A stretch of 64,000 nt of DNA from Flavobacterium sp. J372 (GCF_024699965.1 NZ_JAJOMZ010000004.1:434001-498000), one strand, 5' to 3'; numbered from the stretch's first letter, positions 17,468 to 27,505 are shown. Numbers and translations are program-made. Notes: generated by a model not told the origin, from the letters alone.

Positions 17468-19122
17468 TGGCACTGGAAAACACCAACCCGACAGGAACAG
17501 CCGCATGGCAGCAACTACGTAAACATTTTGAAGAAATGCAATATGCATCAATGCAGGATATGTTTGCAACAGATGCCCGCAGGGCTGAAAAGTTCCATAT
17601 ACAATGGAATGATTTTCTGGTTGATTATTCTAAGAATATCATAAATGAAACGACGCTGCAAATCCTCAATTCACTTGCGGAAGAGGTAAACCTTAAAGGT
17701 GCCATAGAAGCATATTTTGGCGGTGAGGCAATAAACAGGACAGAGAACAGGGCAGTACTCCATACAGCGCTCAGGGCGCCTGAAAACGCTTCTGTAGAGG
17801 TAAACGGGCAGGATGTAATGCCGGAAGTTTATGCTGTAAAGGCTAAAATGAAGCAGTTTTGTGATGAAATAATTGGTGGACAGCGTAAAGGCTATACCGG
17901 AAAGCCATTTACTGATGTGGTGAACATAGGAATTGGCGGTAGTGACCTCGGTCCTGATATGGTAGTACAGGCGTTGAAATTCTACAAAAATCACCTTAAT
18001 GTACACTTCATATCAAACGTTGATGGTGACCATGTAATGGAAAGCCTGAAAGGCCTTAATCCCGAAACTACTCTGTTTGTAGTCGCTTCAAAGACTTTTA
18101 CTACTCAGGAAACCCTTTCTAATGCTGAAACGGTAAGGTCATGGTTCCTGCAAAATGCATCGCAGGATGATATTGCAAAACACTTTGCAGCCGTATCAAC
18201 CAATATTAAAAAAGTTACCGAGTTCGGCATAGACAAAGACAATATTTTCCCGATGTGGGACTGGGTTGGCGGCCGTTTTTCTTTATGGAGCGCAGTAGGC
18301 CTCTCAATAAGCCTCGCCGTAGGTTTTGATAACTTCGACAAGCTGCTGAAAGGCGCCAATAGCATGGATGAACATTTCCGTACAGCATCTTTTGACAAGA
18401 ATATACCTGTTGTGCTCGCGCTTTTAAGCATTTGGTATAACAACTTCTTTGGCGCTGAAAGCGAGGCGCTTATACCATACACACAATACCTGCAAAAACT
18501 TGCGCCATACCTGCAGCAAGGCATTATGGAAAGTAATGGCAAGAGTGCAGGCCGTGACGGTTATCCTGTAAATTACCAGACCGGTACAATAATCTGGGGT
18601 GAACCGGGTACAAATTCACAGCACGCGTTCTTCCAGCTTATACACCAGGGCACAAAACTAATTCCGACAGACTTTATAGGGTTTAGCCAGCCATTGCATG
18701 GTAATACCGATCATCATGATAAACTCATGTCAAACTTTTTCGCGCAGACTGAGGCGTTGCTTAACGGTAAGACAGAAGCAAAAGTGATGGCCGAGTTTGA
18801 CAGGGCCGGTGTGGAAAAGACTGAAGCGGAATACCTTTTGCCGTTTAAAGTGTTTAAGGGTAATAAACCAACAAATACCATTCTTATCCAAAAATTAACC
18901 CCTGAAACATTAGGCGCGCTTATAGCAATGTATGAACATAAAATATTTGTTCAGGGCGTAATCTGGAACATTTTCAGCTATGACCAGTGGGGCGTTGAGC
19001 TTGGCAAACAACTTGCATCATCAATCCTCAATGAGATGAACTCTGGCACTGTAAATGAGCATGATAGCTCTACATCTCTATTGCTCAAAACTTATTTAAA
19101 CAACAGGCTGAAAGCAAATTAA
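17467..19122 (+). CDS. pgi: Glucose-6-phosphate isomerase
   Basis: Interconverts glucose-6-phosphate and fructose-6-phosphate in glycolysis and gluconeogenesis, in the cytoplasm. It has 551 residues, the usual length. Family signatures: [15 protein letters not shown] (sugar-phosphate site), [28 protein letters not shown], and the PGI signature near [23 protein letters not shown] overlap with the M23 gene indicates translational coupling. Confidence 0.97.
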   Translation: MALENTNPTGTAAWQQLRKHFEEMQYASMQDMFATDARRAEKFHIQWNDFLVDYSKNIINETTLQILNSLAEEVNLKGAIEAYFGGEAINRTENRAVLHTALRAPENASVEVNGQDVMPEVYAVKAKMKQFCDEIIGGQRKGYTGKPFTDVVNIGIGGSDLGPDMVVQALKFYKNHLNVHFISNVDGDHVMESLKGLNPETTLFVVASKTFTTQETLSNAETVRSWFLQNASQDDIAKHFAAVSTNIKKVTEFGIDKDNIFPMWDWVGGRFSLWSAVGLSISLAVGFDNFDKLLKGANSMDEHFRTASFDKNIPVVLALLSIWYNNFFGAESEALIPYTQYLQKLAPYLQQGIMESNGKSAGRDGYPVNYQTGTIIWGEPGTNSQHAFFQLIHQGTKLIPTDFIGFSQPLHGNTDHHDKLMSNFFAQTEALLNGKTEAKVMAEFDRAGVEKTEAEYLLPFKVFKGNKPTNTILIQKLTPETLGALIAMYEHKIFVQGVIWNIFSYDQWGVELGKQLASSILNEMNSGTVNEHDSSTSLLLKTYLNNRLKAN

Positions 19123-19156
19123 CATAACTTTTTACGATTTTTCGGGCTGCATGTTT

Positions 19157-19164
19157 TATATTTG
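19157..19164 (+). promoter_or_regulatory. -7 box for the 19188 gene
   Basis: TATATTTG (TAnnTTTG), 23 nt before the ATG at 19188, in the short gap after pgi. Confidence 0.5.
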
Positions 19165-19187
19165 TTACCCCAAACAAATTTTGAAGC

Positions 19188-19625
19188 ATGTATACAACGG
19201 TTTTAAACCTGCATTCTTACTGGGCCTTTGCTACGCTGGGGCTATTACTTATTGCCGTACTTAACGCGTTGGCAGGCCTGTCAAAAAAACGTGCATTCAC
19301 GGCAAACGACAGAAAAATATCGTTAATAGCACTAATATTTTCGCATGTACAGCTTTTGCTTGGGCTATTGCTTTTGTTTTCATCGCCTTACATGCAGACA
19401 GCAAAAGATTTAGGTATGGGCGGTGTAATGAAAAATGCAGATTTAAGACTTGTGCTGGTTGAACACCCGCTTACCAATCTTATTGCCCTCACACTGATAA
19501 CTATCGGGTGGTCAAGACATAAGAAGGATATGAACGACACTGGTAAATTCAAGAAAATAGGTTATTTATATTTAATAGGTTTAATATTATTATTGAGCAG
19601 AATCCCGTATAGCCAGTGGCTATAA
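19188..19625 (+). CDS. Four-helix integral membrane protein
   Basis: 145 residues with four hydrophobic segments: about 11-29, 47-65, 90-105 and 125-142. Histidines lie near the membrane faces (H9, H53, H93), reminiscent of small cytochrome b-like proteins of Bacteroidota, but haem binding is not shown by the sequence. The function is unknown. It has its own promoter box after pgi and is followed by the RlpA-like pair after 83 nt. Confidence 0.75.
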   Translation: MYTTVLNLHSYWAFATLGLLLIAVLNALAGLSKKRAFTANDRKISLIALIFSHVQLLLGLLLLFSSPYMQTAKDLGMGGVMKNADLRLVLVEHPLTNLIALTLITIGWSRHKKDMNDTGKFKKIGYLYLIGLILLLSRIPYSQWL

Positions 19626-19708
19626 TTCAGTAATTCAGCCGTTTATGCAGTTGATGATTGCAAAATGGCACCATGTTTGTTAACTGAGTACGAACTAAAT
19701 GAGACAGT

Positions 19709-20188
19709 ATGAAGAAAGGCATCACACTTTTTAGCGCAATTTTGTTGATTTTCCTTGCATCAGGTTTTTCTAACGGAGAAATTAAAAATGTACGTATTGC
19801 AAAAGTAGCTGAAACCAAATCAGATACAATTGAAGAGAAAAAACCGGAGGCTGCACCTGCACCGGCGGTAAAAGAAACAAAGCTTACGCTGTATAAAAAA
19901 GATGTGCTTGCAACATACTACGCAGACAAGTTTAACGGGCGCAAAACTACCAGTGGTGAGCGTTTCCACAATAAGAAATATACAGCAGCCCACATGAAGC
20001 TGCCATTCGGCACAAAAGTAAGGGTGACTAATGAAAAGAACGGCAAGTGGGTTGATGTGAAGGTTAATGACCGCGGGCCTTACAGCAAAAAGCTTGAGAT
20101 AGACCTGACCAAACAGGCATTTATGGAAATAGCTTCCAATAAAGGCTCAGGCACCTTTAAAGTAAAAATCGAGATAATAGAAGAATAA
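19709..20188 (+). CDS. RlpA-like double-psi beta-barrel protein
   Basis: 159 residues with an N-terminal signal peptide (about 1-22), a variable Lys/Pro/Ala-rich linker to about residue 60, then a double-psi beta-barrel domain. Typical features: ATYYADKFNGRKTTSGERF, KLPFGTKVRVTN, VNDRGPY with the catalytic-type Asp, and EIDLTKQAFMEI. RlpA proteins act on peptidoglycan as lytic transglycosylases at the septum; activity here is inferred. The SPOR domain of E. coli RlpA is absent. A paralogue follows after 3 nt. Confidence 0.88.
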   Translation: MKKGITLFSAILLIFLASGFSNGEIKNVRIAKVAETKSDTIEEKKPEAAPAPAVKETKLTLYKKDVLATYYADKFNGRKTTSGERFHNKKYTAAHMKLPFGTKVRVTNEKNGKWVDVKVNDRGPYSKKLEIDLTKQAFMEIASNKGSGTFKVKIEIIEE

Positions 20189-20191
20189 CGC

Positions 20192-20575
20192 ATGCGTAAA
20201 ATTGCTGCGGTATTGTTGATATTCACGATGTTAGTAATTGCATCGTGCGGTTCGTCACGCAGTGCTGCCGGCGGAAAGGTCTATGATAAGAAGGCAGTGG
20301 CATGTTATTATGCCGATAAATTCAACGGTAAAAAAACTGCCAGCGGCGAGAAGTTCAGCAACAGCAAATATACTGCGGCCCACAAAAAACTCGACTTCGG
20401 CACCAAAGTCAGGGTTACTAACCTAAAAAATAATAAGTCCGTAGTAGTAACTATCAATGACCGCGGCCCTTTTTCACGCGGACGCGACATTGACCTATCT
20501 AAAAAAGCTTTCATGGAAATCACCGACAATAAGAATCATGGTGAGATTACCGTAAGAATAGAAGTTTTAAATTAA
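20192..20575 (+). CDS. RlpA-like lipoprotein (tandem paralogue)
   Basis: 127 residues with a lipobox (VIASC, Cys19), so it is probably lipid-anchored, followed almost at once by the double-psi barrel: ACYYADKFNGKKTASGEKF, KLDFGTKVRVTN, INDRGPFSRGRDIDLS. It is closely similar to the preceding gene and looks like a tandem duplication in which one copy is soluble/exported and the other membrane-anchored. The pair are co-transcribed (3-nt gap) and end at a terminator. Confidence 0.88.
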   Translation: MRKIAAVLLIFTMLVIASCGSSRSAAGGKVYDKKAVACYYADKFNGKKTASGEKFSNSKYTAAHKKLDFGTKVRVTNLKNNKSVVVTINDRGPFSRGRDIDLSKKAFMEITDNKNHGEITVRIEVLN

Positions 20576-20578
20576 TAC

Positions 20579-20604
20579 ATCCCGTTTCCCTGACGGGATT
20601 TTTT
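20579..20604 (+). terminator. Intrinsic terminator after the RlpA pair
   Basis: Stem ATCCCGT (20579-20585) with ACGGGAT (20593-20599), 7-nt loop, then a T run. Confidence 0.85.
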
Positions 20605-20640
20605 GTGCAGTGAAGCGATTAACACTTTCTTAACAAAAAA

Positions 20641-20685
20641 TTAGTTCGATTAGTTCGGTTGTAAACGAACTAATATTTACCTTTG
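20641..20685 (+). promoter_or_regulatory. Efflux-operon promoter with palindromic GbsR-type operator
   Basis: A perfect 9-nt inverted repeat ATTAGTTCG (20649-20657) / CGAACTAAT (20666-20674) with an 8-nt spacer, plus an extra half-site TTAGTTCG at 20641-20648, lies just before the -7 box TACCTTTG (20678-20685). A protein bound here would cover the -33 region, so the regulator encoded just downstream probably represses its own operon. Confidence 0.75.
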
Positions 20686-20713
20686 CACTCTCAAATAATA
20701 GAAAGGTAAAAAC

Positions 20714-21232
20714 ATGTCAGATTTACAGAAAGAGAAAGAGGAGTTGATCGAGATGTTTGGCATCCATTTCGAAACACACCACAACCTGCCCCCGCTCGGC
20801 TCACGAATACTTGCAACATTAATTCTTGACGGCTGCCGCTGCGGCATTACATTCGAAGACCTGGTAGAACGTATGTCGGCCAGTAAAAGTTCAGTTTCAA
20901 CAAACCTCAACCTGTTGCAAAAACTGGGCAAAATAACCTATTACACGCTTCCCGGTGACAGGAAAAAGTATTTCAAACCGGCGCCTTTCAGCGAGCGTAT
21001 GGGCAACTACATGAAAATGCTCCAATTTGAGAAAGACATCATCGAAAGGATGCTTTGTTACCGTGAAAAGAATATTTCGTGCCGTGAAGAACAGATTAAT
21101 TATGAAAATGTTCAGGCATATAAACAGCATGTACTTGAGATAGAGATACTCCTGCAGAAGACTATTGAAAAGTTTAAGCAAATTGAACAACAAAAAACAA
21201 ATACCATCAATCAGAATAATAACAATCAGTAA
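20714..21232 (+). CDS. GbsR/MarR-family transcriptional regulator
   Basis: 172 residues with a winged helix-turn-helix in the first 95 residues (GITFEDLVERMSASKSSVSTNLNLLQKLGKI is the HTH/recognition region; quoted to show the SSVSTNL core). The rest is helical, as expected for dimerisation. It is the first gene of an RND efflux operon, ends 4 nt before the adaptor gene, and has a palindromic operator over its own promoter. The natural inference is an autorepressor that controls efflux and is relieved by a drug or metabolite. The ligand is unknown. Confidence 0.87.
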   Translation: MSDLQKEKEELIEMFGIHFETHHNLPPLGSRILATLILDGCRCGITFEDLVERMSASKSSVSTNLNLLQKLGKITYYTLPGDRKKYFKPAPFSERMGNYMKMLQFEKDIIERMLCYREKNISCREEQINYENVQAYKQHVLEIEILLQKTIEKFKQIEQQKTNTINQNNNNQ

Positions 21233-21236
21233 AACA

Positions 21237-22391
21237 ATGAGAAAAACAATCATCCTAAGCGCAATAGCCGCTTTAACAATACTGGCATCATGCGGAAAAA
21301 AGCAAGAACAGCAGGCCCCGCCGCAAGGCCCGATGCCTTTCCCGGTGCAGACTGTTGAAAGGCAGGACGCCACCACTTATGAAGAATATACTGCCAATCT
21401 TGAAGGGCAGCAGAACGTAGAGATCCGCCCGAAAGTTGACGGCTTCATCCAGAAGATATATGTTGACGAAGGCCAGCAGGTACGCAAGGGCCAGCTGTTA
21501 TTCAAGCTCGAGACACAAACGCTTAACCAGGATGCAGCTGCTGCCAGAGCTAATGTAAATGCTGCGCAGGTAGAAGTTGACAGGCTCGCGCCGCTGGTAG
21601 AGCGCAACATTATTTCTAAAGTACAATTAGAGACTGCCAAAGCCCGCCTTGCGCAGGCAAAAGCTGCCTATGCTTCAGTTGCGGCAACTATAAGATATGG
21701 TACTATAACCTCTCCTGTAAATGGCGTGATAGGCACACTCCCGTATAAAGAAGGTAGCCTTGTAAGCGCTAACAGCCAGATGCCATTGACAACTGTAAGT
21801 GACAGTAAAATAATGCGCGCCTACTTTGCAATGAATGAGAAGCAAATGCTCAACTTCACAAAGACTTTTAAAGGCGCAACGCTTCAGCAGAAATTAAGCA
21901 ACGTGCCCCCGGTAAGCTTACTGTTGGTTGACGGTAGCGAATATGACCATAAAGGTAAGCTGGAGACCGTGAGCGGACTTGTAAACGAAGGTACGGGTAC
22001 AAGCGACTTCCGGGCGGAATTTGCCAATCCTGAAGCAGTTTTGAGAAGCGGAAGCACAGGTGTGGTACGCATCCCGATTCAGCGCAAAGATGCCATACTT
22101 GTACCGCAAAATGCTGTGTTTGATATGCAGGGCAAACAAATGGTTTATGTAGTGCAGAAAGACAATACGGTAAAATCTAAAGTAATTACAACGGCCACGA
22201 CTTCAGGACTGAATTTCGTGGTAAGTGAAGGCCTTGAGGCAGGAGAAGTTATCGTGACGGAAGGAACATCAAAGCTTAAAGATGGTATGGCTATAGTTCC
22301 GCAACAGGCTGCCAAAGCAGAAACCGCGACACCTGCTAAAGATACTGTAACAACGGCAACAACCAAAACAACAACCGTTACCAAAAAATAA
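21237..22391 (+). CDS. RND efflux periplasmic adaptor lipoprotein
   Basis: Bridges the inner-membrane pump to the outer-membrane channel. I take ATG 21237 (MRKTIILS) rather than the longer upstream frame, because it yields a proper lipoprotein signal (LASC, Cys19) and does not overlap the regulator. It has 384 residues: lipoyl-like halves (IRPKVDGFIQKIYVDEGQQVRKGQLLF), an alpha-hairpin (about 100-150), a beta-barrel and a membrane-proximal domain, then a Thr/Lys-rich tail. It is the second gene of the regulator-adaptor-pump-channel operon. Confidence 0.94.
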   Translation: MRKTIILSAIAALTILASCGKKQEQQAPPQGPMPFPVQTVERQDATTYEEYTANLEGQQNVEIRPKVDGFIQKIYVDEGQQVRKGQLLFKLETQTLNQDAAAARANVNAAQVEVDRLAPLVERNIISKVQLETAKARLAQAKAAYASVAATIRYGTITSPVNGVIGTLPYKEGSLVSANSQMPLTTVSDSKIMRAYFAMNEKQMLNFTKTFKGATLQQKLSNVPPVSLLLVDGSEYDHKGKLETVSGLVNEGTGTSDFRAEFANPEAVLRSGSTGVVRIPIQRKDAILVPQNAVFDMQGKQMVYVVQKDNTVKSKVITTATTSGLNFVVSEGLEAGEVIVTEGTSKLKDGMAIVPQQAAKAETATPAKDTVTTATTKTTTVTKK

Positions 22392-22400
22392 GAATTTAAA

Positions 22401-25400
22401 ATGCTTAAAACTTTTATAGAAAGGCCGGTACTCTCTACCGTAATTTCAATACTTATAACTATTTTGGGTGTACTCGGGCTTATGGCATTGCCTGTAGAGC
22501 AATACCCCGAAATCGCGCCGCCTACAGTACAGGTAAACGCCACGTACACAGGGGCAAACGCAACTACCGTACTTAACTCTGTTGTTATTCCGCTTGAAGA
22601 AGAAATAAACGGGGTGGAGGGTATGACCTACATGACATCAACCGCAGCAAATGACGGTACGGCATCTATCTCGGTATTCTTTGAGCTTGGTGTAAACCCT
22701 GATATCGCTGCCGTAAACGTACAAAACAGGGTATCACGTGCTACCAGCAAATTGCCTCAGGCTGTTATTCAAACAGGTGTAACAACACTAAAAAGCCAGA
22801 CAAGTGCACTGATGTTCCTGTCGCTTTATTCAAAAAACAAAGAATATGACGGAACATTTGTGCAGAACTATGCCAAGATTAACCTGGTGCCGAAACTGCA
22901 AAGGGTTAAAGGCGTAGGACAGGTAAACGTATTTGGTGGTAAAGATTACTCAATGCGTATATGGATTGACCCGGCTAAAATGGCGGCATATAACATCGCG
23001 CCAAGTGATATACAGGCAGCGCTTCAAGAACAGAACGTAGAGGCTGCACCGGGAAAATTCGGTGAAAATGCAAAAGGTATCTATGAATATGTGATTAAAT
23101 ACAAAGGTCGCCTGAGCAAGGTTGAAGAGTATGAGAATATCGTAATAAAATCAACCGGAAACGGCAATTTCCTTCACCTGAAAGATGTGGCAAAGATTGA
23201 GCTCGGCGCATTCAACTATGGGCAAAAGAATTACGGTATGGGTAATGATGGTGTGGCCATTGGTATTTTCCAGACATCTGGCTCAAACGCCAACGATATC
23301 ATTGATGAAGTAATGTCAATCCTGGAAGAAGCAAAACCGGGCTTTCCTGAAGGTATTGAGTATGTAGTGCCATTTAATACTAAGACATTCCTTGATGCGT
23401 CGATAGATAAGGTTATATCAACGCTTATCGAAGCATTCCTGCTCGTATTCGTGGTGGTGTACCTGTTCCTTCAGGATCTTCGTTCTACACTTGTTCCGGC
23501 CATTGCCGTTCCGGTTGCAATTGTGGGTACATTCTTCTTCCTGAACATTTTCGGGTTCTCCATAAACCTGCTTACACTTTTTGCGATGATCCTTGCTATC
23601 GGTATTGTTGTGGATGACGCTATTGTTGTGGTCGAAGCCGTACACGCCAAGCTGGATGAGGGCGCAAAATCAGGTAAGGAAGCAACGCTCTCTGCCATGA
23701 GCGAAATTACGGGTGCCATTGTTTCGATAACACTTGTTATGGCTGCGGTTTTTATTCCTGTATCGTTCCTTACAGGGCCTTCAGGGGTGTTTTACCAACA
23801 GTTTGCCATCACACTGGCGGTTGCTATCCTTATTTCGGCAGTAAACGCTTTAACGCTGAGCCCTGCGCTTTGTGCGCTGTTCCTGAAACCGCATAATGCA
23901 GAACATCACCATAAGAAGAAAAACCTGAAAGAACGTTTCTTTACGGCATTTAATGCCGGTTTCGATTCCATGAATAACAAGTACAGCCGCTCACTGGGCT
24001 TCCTTGTCCGCAAAAAATGGATAACTGCGCTTGCCCTCGTGGTTTTTGCAGGCATCACATGGCTATTGTTCAGCACTACCCCGGCAGGTTTCATACCGAA
24101 TGAAGACAGGGGTATCATCATGGCAGATATTACCATGCCGCCGGGTACAACGCTTGAAAAAACTGAAAAGACTGTAAAACAGCTTGACTCAGTACTTGCA
24201 TCAATGCCAACCGTTGAAGCGCGTATGAACATTGTGGGCTTCAGCCTTCTGAACAGGGTAAACGGCGGTGCATATGCCTTTACGGTAATCAGGCTTAAAG
24301 ACTGGAAAGAGCGTAAAGAAGCCAACCAAAGTGTTGATGCTATTGTGGGCGAACTTTTTGGCCGCACAGCAGGATTTAAGGATGCCAAGATGCTGTTCTT
24401 TACCCCGCCGAGCGTACAGGGCTTTGGTACGGCTGACGGTTTTGAGTTTAAGATACAGGACAAAGGTGATGACGACTGGGCAACCGTAAGTAAAGTGAGC
24501 AACGAGTTTCTTGCCGAGCTTGCCAAAAGGCCCGAAGTGCAATATGCCATGACCAACTTTAACCCTAACTTCCCGCAGTACCAGATGGACATTAACGTGG
24601 AGAGAGCAAAAGATGCAGGCGTGTCGGTTAGTGATATTTTCAATACTATGCAGGGCTATTACGGCGGATTGTATACTACTGACTTTAACCGTTTTGGTAA
24701 GCAGTACCGGGTGATGATACAGGCAGAAGCCAATGAGAGAGCTGATGAACAATCCATCAACAAGATATATGTGCGCAACGCATCAAACCAGATGATACCT
24801 ATAAGCCAGTTTATCGATTTCAAGAGGATATATGGTCCTGAAGCAGTATCAAGGTTTAACATGCTGAAAGCCGTGAACGTGAACGGTAAGGCAAACCCGG
24901 GCTTCAGCTCAGGTGATGCTATCAAGGCCATACAGGAAGTTGCCGAGCAGCACCTGCCTAAATCTTATACCTATGAATTCTCGGGTATGACCCGTGAAGA
25001 AATCATAGCGGGAGACCAGGCAATGGGCGTATTCCTTCTAAGTTTGATATTCGTGTACTTCCTGTTGAGCGCGCAGTATGAAAGTTACCTTGTACCATTT
25101 GCGGTAATCCTTTCTCTTCCCGTAGGTATTGCAGGTGCTATCGGATTTGTGAAGCTCATGGGGCTTGAAAACAACATATACTTCCAGGTAGCGCTTATCA
25201 TGCTTATAGGGCTCCTCGCCAAGAATGCCATCCTTATCGTAGAGTTTGCCATGCAGCGGCGCAAGCACGGCATGAGCCTGTATGAGTCGGCAATTGAAGG
25301 TGCAAGAGCACGTTTGCGCCCAATTTTAATGACCTCATTCGCCTTTATCTTCGGCCTTCTTCCGCTGGCATTGGCAAGTGGTGTAGGCGCCGTAGGTAAC

Positions 25401-25553
25401 CGCTCAATAGGTATGGGCGCCGTAGGCGGGATGCTTATAGGGACGATATTCGGGGTGTTTGTAATCCCGGTATTGTTCGTCATCTTCAAGGCATTACAGG
25501 AAAGGATATCGGGTAAACCTGAAACACAACAACCGGAAAATACTGTAGCATAA
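22401..25553 (+). CDS. RND efflux pump permease (HAE1/AcrB type)
   Basis: A proton-driven trimeric inner-membrane exporter of hydrophobic or amphiphilic compounds. It has 1,050 residues, the family norm. It starts MLKTFIERPVLSTVISILI, has the TM4 proton-relay pair in GIVVDDAIVVVEAVH (about 405-420), repeated large periplasmic porter domains, and the conserved C-terminal helices (MLIGLLAKNAILIVEFA). It lies 9 nt after the adaptor stop and 1 nt before the channel gene. Substrates cannot be predicted from sequence alone. Confidence 0.96.
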   Translation: MLKTFIERPVLSTVISILITILGVLGLMALPVEQYPEIAPPTVQVNATYTGANATTVLNSVVIPLEEEINGVEGMTYMTSTAANDGTASISVFFELGVNPDIAAVNVQNRVSRATSKLPQAVIQTGVTTLKSQTSALMFLSLYSKNKEYDGTFVQNYAKINLVPKLQRVKGVGQVNVFGGKDYSMRIWIDPAKMAAYNIAPSDIQAALQEQNVEAAPGKFGENAKGIYEYVIKYKGRLSKVEEYENIVIKSTGNGNFLHLKDVAKIELGAFNYGQKNYGMGNDGVAIGIFQTSGSNANDIIDEVMSILEEAKPGFPEGIEYVVPFNTKTFLDASIDKVISTLIEAFLLVFVVVYLFLQDLRSTLVPAIAVPVAIVGTFFFLNIFGFSINLLTLFAMILAIGIVVDDAIVVVEAVHAKLDEGAKSGKEATLSAMSEITGAIVSITLVMAAVFIPVSFLTGPSGVFYQQFAITLAVAILISAVNALTLSPALCALFLKPHNAEHHHKKKNLKERFFTAFNAGFDSMNNKYSRSLGFLVRKKWITALALVVFAGITWLLFSTTPAGFIPNEDRGIIMADITMPPGTTLEKTEKTVKQLDSVLASMPTVEARMNIVGFSLLNRVNGGAYAFTVIRLKDWKERKEANQSVDAIVGELFGRTAGFKDAKMLFFTPPSVQGFGTADGFEFKIQDKGDDDWATVSKVSNEFLAELAKRPEVQYAMTNFNPNFPQYQMDINVERAKDAGVSVSDIFNTMQGYYGGLYTTDFNRFGKQYRVMIQAEANERADEQSINKIYVRNASNQMIPISQFIDFKRIYGPEAVSRFNMLKAVNVNGKANPGFSSGDAIKAIQEVAEQHLPKSYTYEFSGMTREEIIAGDQAMGVFLLSLIFVYFLLSAQYESYLVPFAVILSLPVGIAGAIGFVKLMGLENNIYFQVALIMLIGLLAKNAILIVEFAMQRRKHGMSLYESAIEGARARLRPILMTSFAFIFGLLPLALASGVGAVGNRSIGMGAVGGMLIGTIFGVFVIPVLFVIFKALQERISGKPETQQPENTVA

Positions 25554-25554
25554 C

Positions 25555-26973
25555 ATGAAACAGAATATATATAAAATATTGGGTATGGCAGCCATAGCGC
25601 TGTTTGCCCAAAGCTGCTTCACAGCAAAAGAATATACAAGGCCTGAGGTAAAGGCGGAAAACCTGTACCGCGAACAGGCTGTAGCGCAGGATAGCGCATC
25701 ACTGGCCGACATTAGCTGGGACAAACTGTTTACCGACCCGATTTTGCAGCAGCACATCAGTACAGGCCTGCAAAAGAATTTTGACATCCGTATCGCGATG
25801 CAGAACATAACTATTGCCAATAGCAGCCTGAGGCAGGCAAAGGCGGCCTACTTCCCTACTGTAAATGCCGGAGCCGACTGGACACACCAGGAACTGTCTA
25901 AAAACAGCCAGCTGGGAGCGCTTTTCAGCAGTGCATCCGGTGGCGGCAGGGTAAATGTTGATCAATACCAGCTAACCGCCACATTGGGTTGGGAAGCTGA
26001 CATATGGGGGCGCATACGCAGTGGGAAGCGCGCGGCAAATGCAGCATACCTGCAAAGCATTGCAGCCAACCAGGCAGTAAAGACAGAGGTAATCACCAAC
26101 ATTGCTGCGGCCTATTACCAGCTGCTTTCGCTTGATGCACAGCTGAAAGTTACAGAGGCTACCCTTGTAAACCGCAACGAAAGCGTAGATGCGATAAAGG
26201 CTTTGAAAGATGCCGGTACCGTGAATGAAGTAGGCGTAAAGCAAACCGAAGCGCAGAAGTATGCTACTGAAATTATCATTGAAGACCTGAAGAACAATAT
26301 CACGCTGATGGAAAACTACATCAGTATACTTACAGGTGAATCGCCGCACGCTATTGCACGCAGTACTTTTGACGCACAGGTCCCTAACCCGGAGATTAAG
26401 ACAGGCTTTTCTGCTTCATTGCTTAAAAACAGGCCAGATGTTGTAGCTGCCGAATATGAGATGATAAACAGGTTTGAACTAAAGAACGTAGCCCGCGCCG
26501 CATTTTACCCAACGTTAAGGCTTACAGCCACAGGTGGTTTGCAGACAATTGACATCAAAGAATGGTTCAGCGTGAACTCAATATTTGCCAATATAGTTAC
26601 AGGTATTGCCCAGCCAATATTTAACCAAAGGCAGATACGCACACGTTATGAAATTGCCGAAGCTGAGCGCATGCAGGCTTACATACAGTTTGAGCAGGCG
26701 CTTGTAAATGCAGGCCGTGAGGTGAGCGATGCTTTGGCTAACTATAACAATGAGACAAAGAAAATTACCATACGTGAAAACCAGGTTGATGCCCTTAAAA
26801 AAGCAGCAGGCTATAGCGATGAATTACTTACTTACGGTATGGTAAATTATCTTGAAGTACTTGTAGCTAAAGATGATGCCCTTAATGCCGAACTGAGCCT
26901 TATTGATAACAGGTACAGGCAGTTTGAAGCAATCATCAACCTTTATAAAGCCTTAGGCGGCGGCTGGAGATAA
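25555..26973 (+). CDS. TolC/OprM-type outer-membrane efflux lipoprotein
   Basis: Forms the outer-membrane exit channel of the RND pump. It has 472 residues; the signal ends FAQSC (Cys21) with a likely lipid anchor. Two repeated outer-membrane-factor halves contain the expected pattern (LGWEADIWGRIRSGKRAA, then LKNRPDVVAAEYEM, then a second helical barrel half). It is the last gene of the operon. A word-built hairpin with a T run about 80 nt further on probably terminates the transcript. Confidence 0.95.
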   Translation: MKQNIYKILGMAAIALFAQSCFTAKEYTRPEVKAENLYREQAVAQDSASLADISWDKLFTDPILQQHISTGLQKNFDIRIAMQNITIANSSLRQAKAAYFPTVNAGADWTHQELSKNSQLGALFSSASGGGRVNVDQYQLTATLGWEADIWGRIRSGKRAANAAYLQSIAANQAVKTEVITNIAAAYYQLLSLDAQLKVTEATLVNRNESVDAIKALKDAGTVNEVGVKQTEAQKYATEIIIEDLKNNITLMENYISILTGESPHAIARSTFDAQVPNPEIKTGFSASLLKNRPDVVAAEYEMINRFELKNVARAAFYPTLRLTATGGLQTIDIKEWFSVNSIFANIVTGIAQPIFNQRQIRTRYEIAEAERMQAYIQFEQALVNAGREVSDALANYNNETKKITIRENQVDALKKAAGYSDELLTYGMVNYLEVLVAKDDALNAELSLIDNRYRQFEAIINLYKALGGGWR

Positions 26974-27052
26974 AAGTTAGTTTAAGATTACTTGTTTGTT
27001 CGTGAAAACCACATTTGCAGTGATGCAGGTGTAGATGTTAGATAAATAGTTT

Positions 27053-27110
27053 AGTCGCAGTTATAGTTTACAGGCCGCTACTGCCCTGCTTCTGTAACTG
27101 CGACTTTTTT
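27053..27110 (+). terminator. Word-built palindrome acting as terminator of the efflux operon
   Basis: AGTCGCAGTTATAG (27053-27066) pairs with CTGTAACTGCGACT (27092-27105) in 14 bp with one wobble, then a T run. The arm contains the words AGTCGCA and GTTTACA, so it belongs to the same element type as 2786 and 48321. The next promoter box starts at 27111, immediately after the T run. Confidence 0.8.
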
Positions 27111-27118
27111 TATCTTTG
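27111..27118 (+). promoter_or_regulatory. -7 box of the ArsC-like gene, apparently leaderless
   Basis: TATCTTTG ends 4 nt before the ATG at 27123, so transcription should start about at the start codon. It directly follows a terminator. Confidence 0.6.
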
Positions 27119-27122
27119 AACC

Positions 27123-27485
27123 ATGAAAGCAATATTCTACCTCAAAACCTGCGACACCTGCCGTAAGATACTGGCCCAACTTCCGAACACAGAAAATTTT
27201 AAGCTTCGGGAAATCAAATCCCAACCTATGACTGAAGCTGAACTTACCGAAATGCACCGGCTCGCCGGCAGCTACGAAGCACTGTTTAGCAGGAAGGCAA
27301 CGCTGTATAAAGAGCGCGGGCTTAAAGACAAGGCGCTTACCGAAAATGATTATAGAAACCTGATCCTGGAACACTATACCTTTTTGAGCCGCCCTGTTAT
27401 TGTTGATGGTGATTCAATTTTCATCGGTAATAATAAAAAAGTGGTTGAGGCGGCTGTTGAGCATCTGCAACAAAATACTGCGTAA
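27123..27485 (+). CDS. ArsC/Spx-family thioredoxin-fold protein
   Basis: 120 residues with the thioredoxin-like ArsC fold. A CxxC pair lies at C10 and C13 (FYLKTCDTCRK), and the family-conserved RP motif before the C-terminus is present (FLSRPVIVDGDSIFIG). It could be an arsenate-reductase-like thiol enzyme or a redox regulator. No ars genes are nearby, so arsenate resistance is not supported by context. It has its own, apparently leaderless, promoter. Confidence 0.85.
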   Translation: MKAIFYLKTCDTCRKILAQLPNTENFKLREIKSQPMTEAELTEMHRLAGSYEALFSRKATLYKERGLKDKALTENDYRNLILEHYTFLSRPVIVDGDSIFIGNNKKVVEAAVEHLQQNTA

Positions 27486-27505
27486 CAGTCCGTTTCTTTT
27501 TTCAC

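Noticed and set aside
19709..20575. Two RlpA-like genes as one split gene
   Set aside because: Each has its own start, export signal and complete double-psi barrel; this is a tandem duplication.
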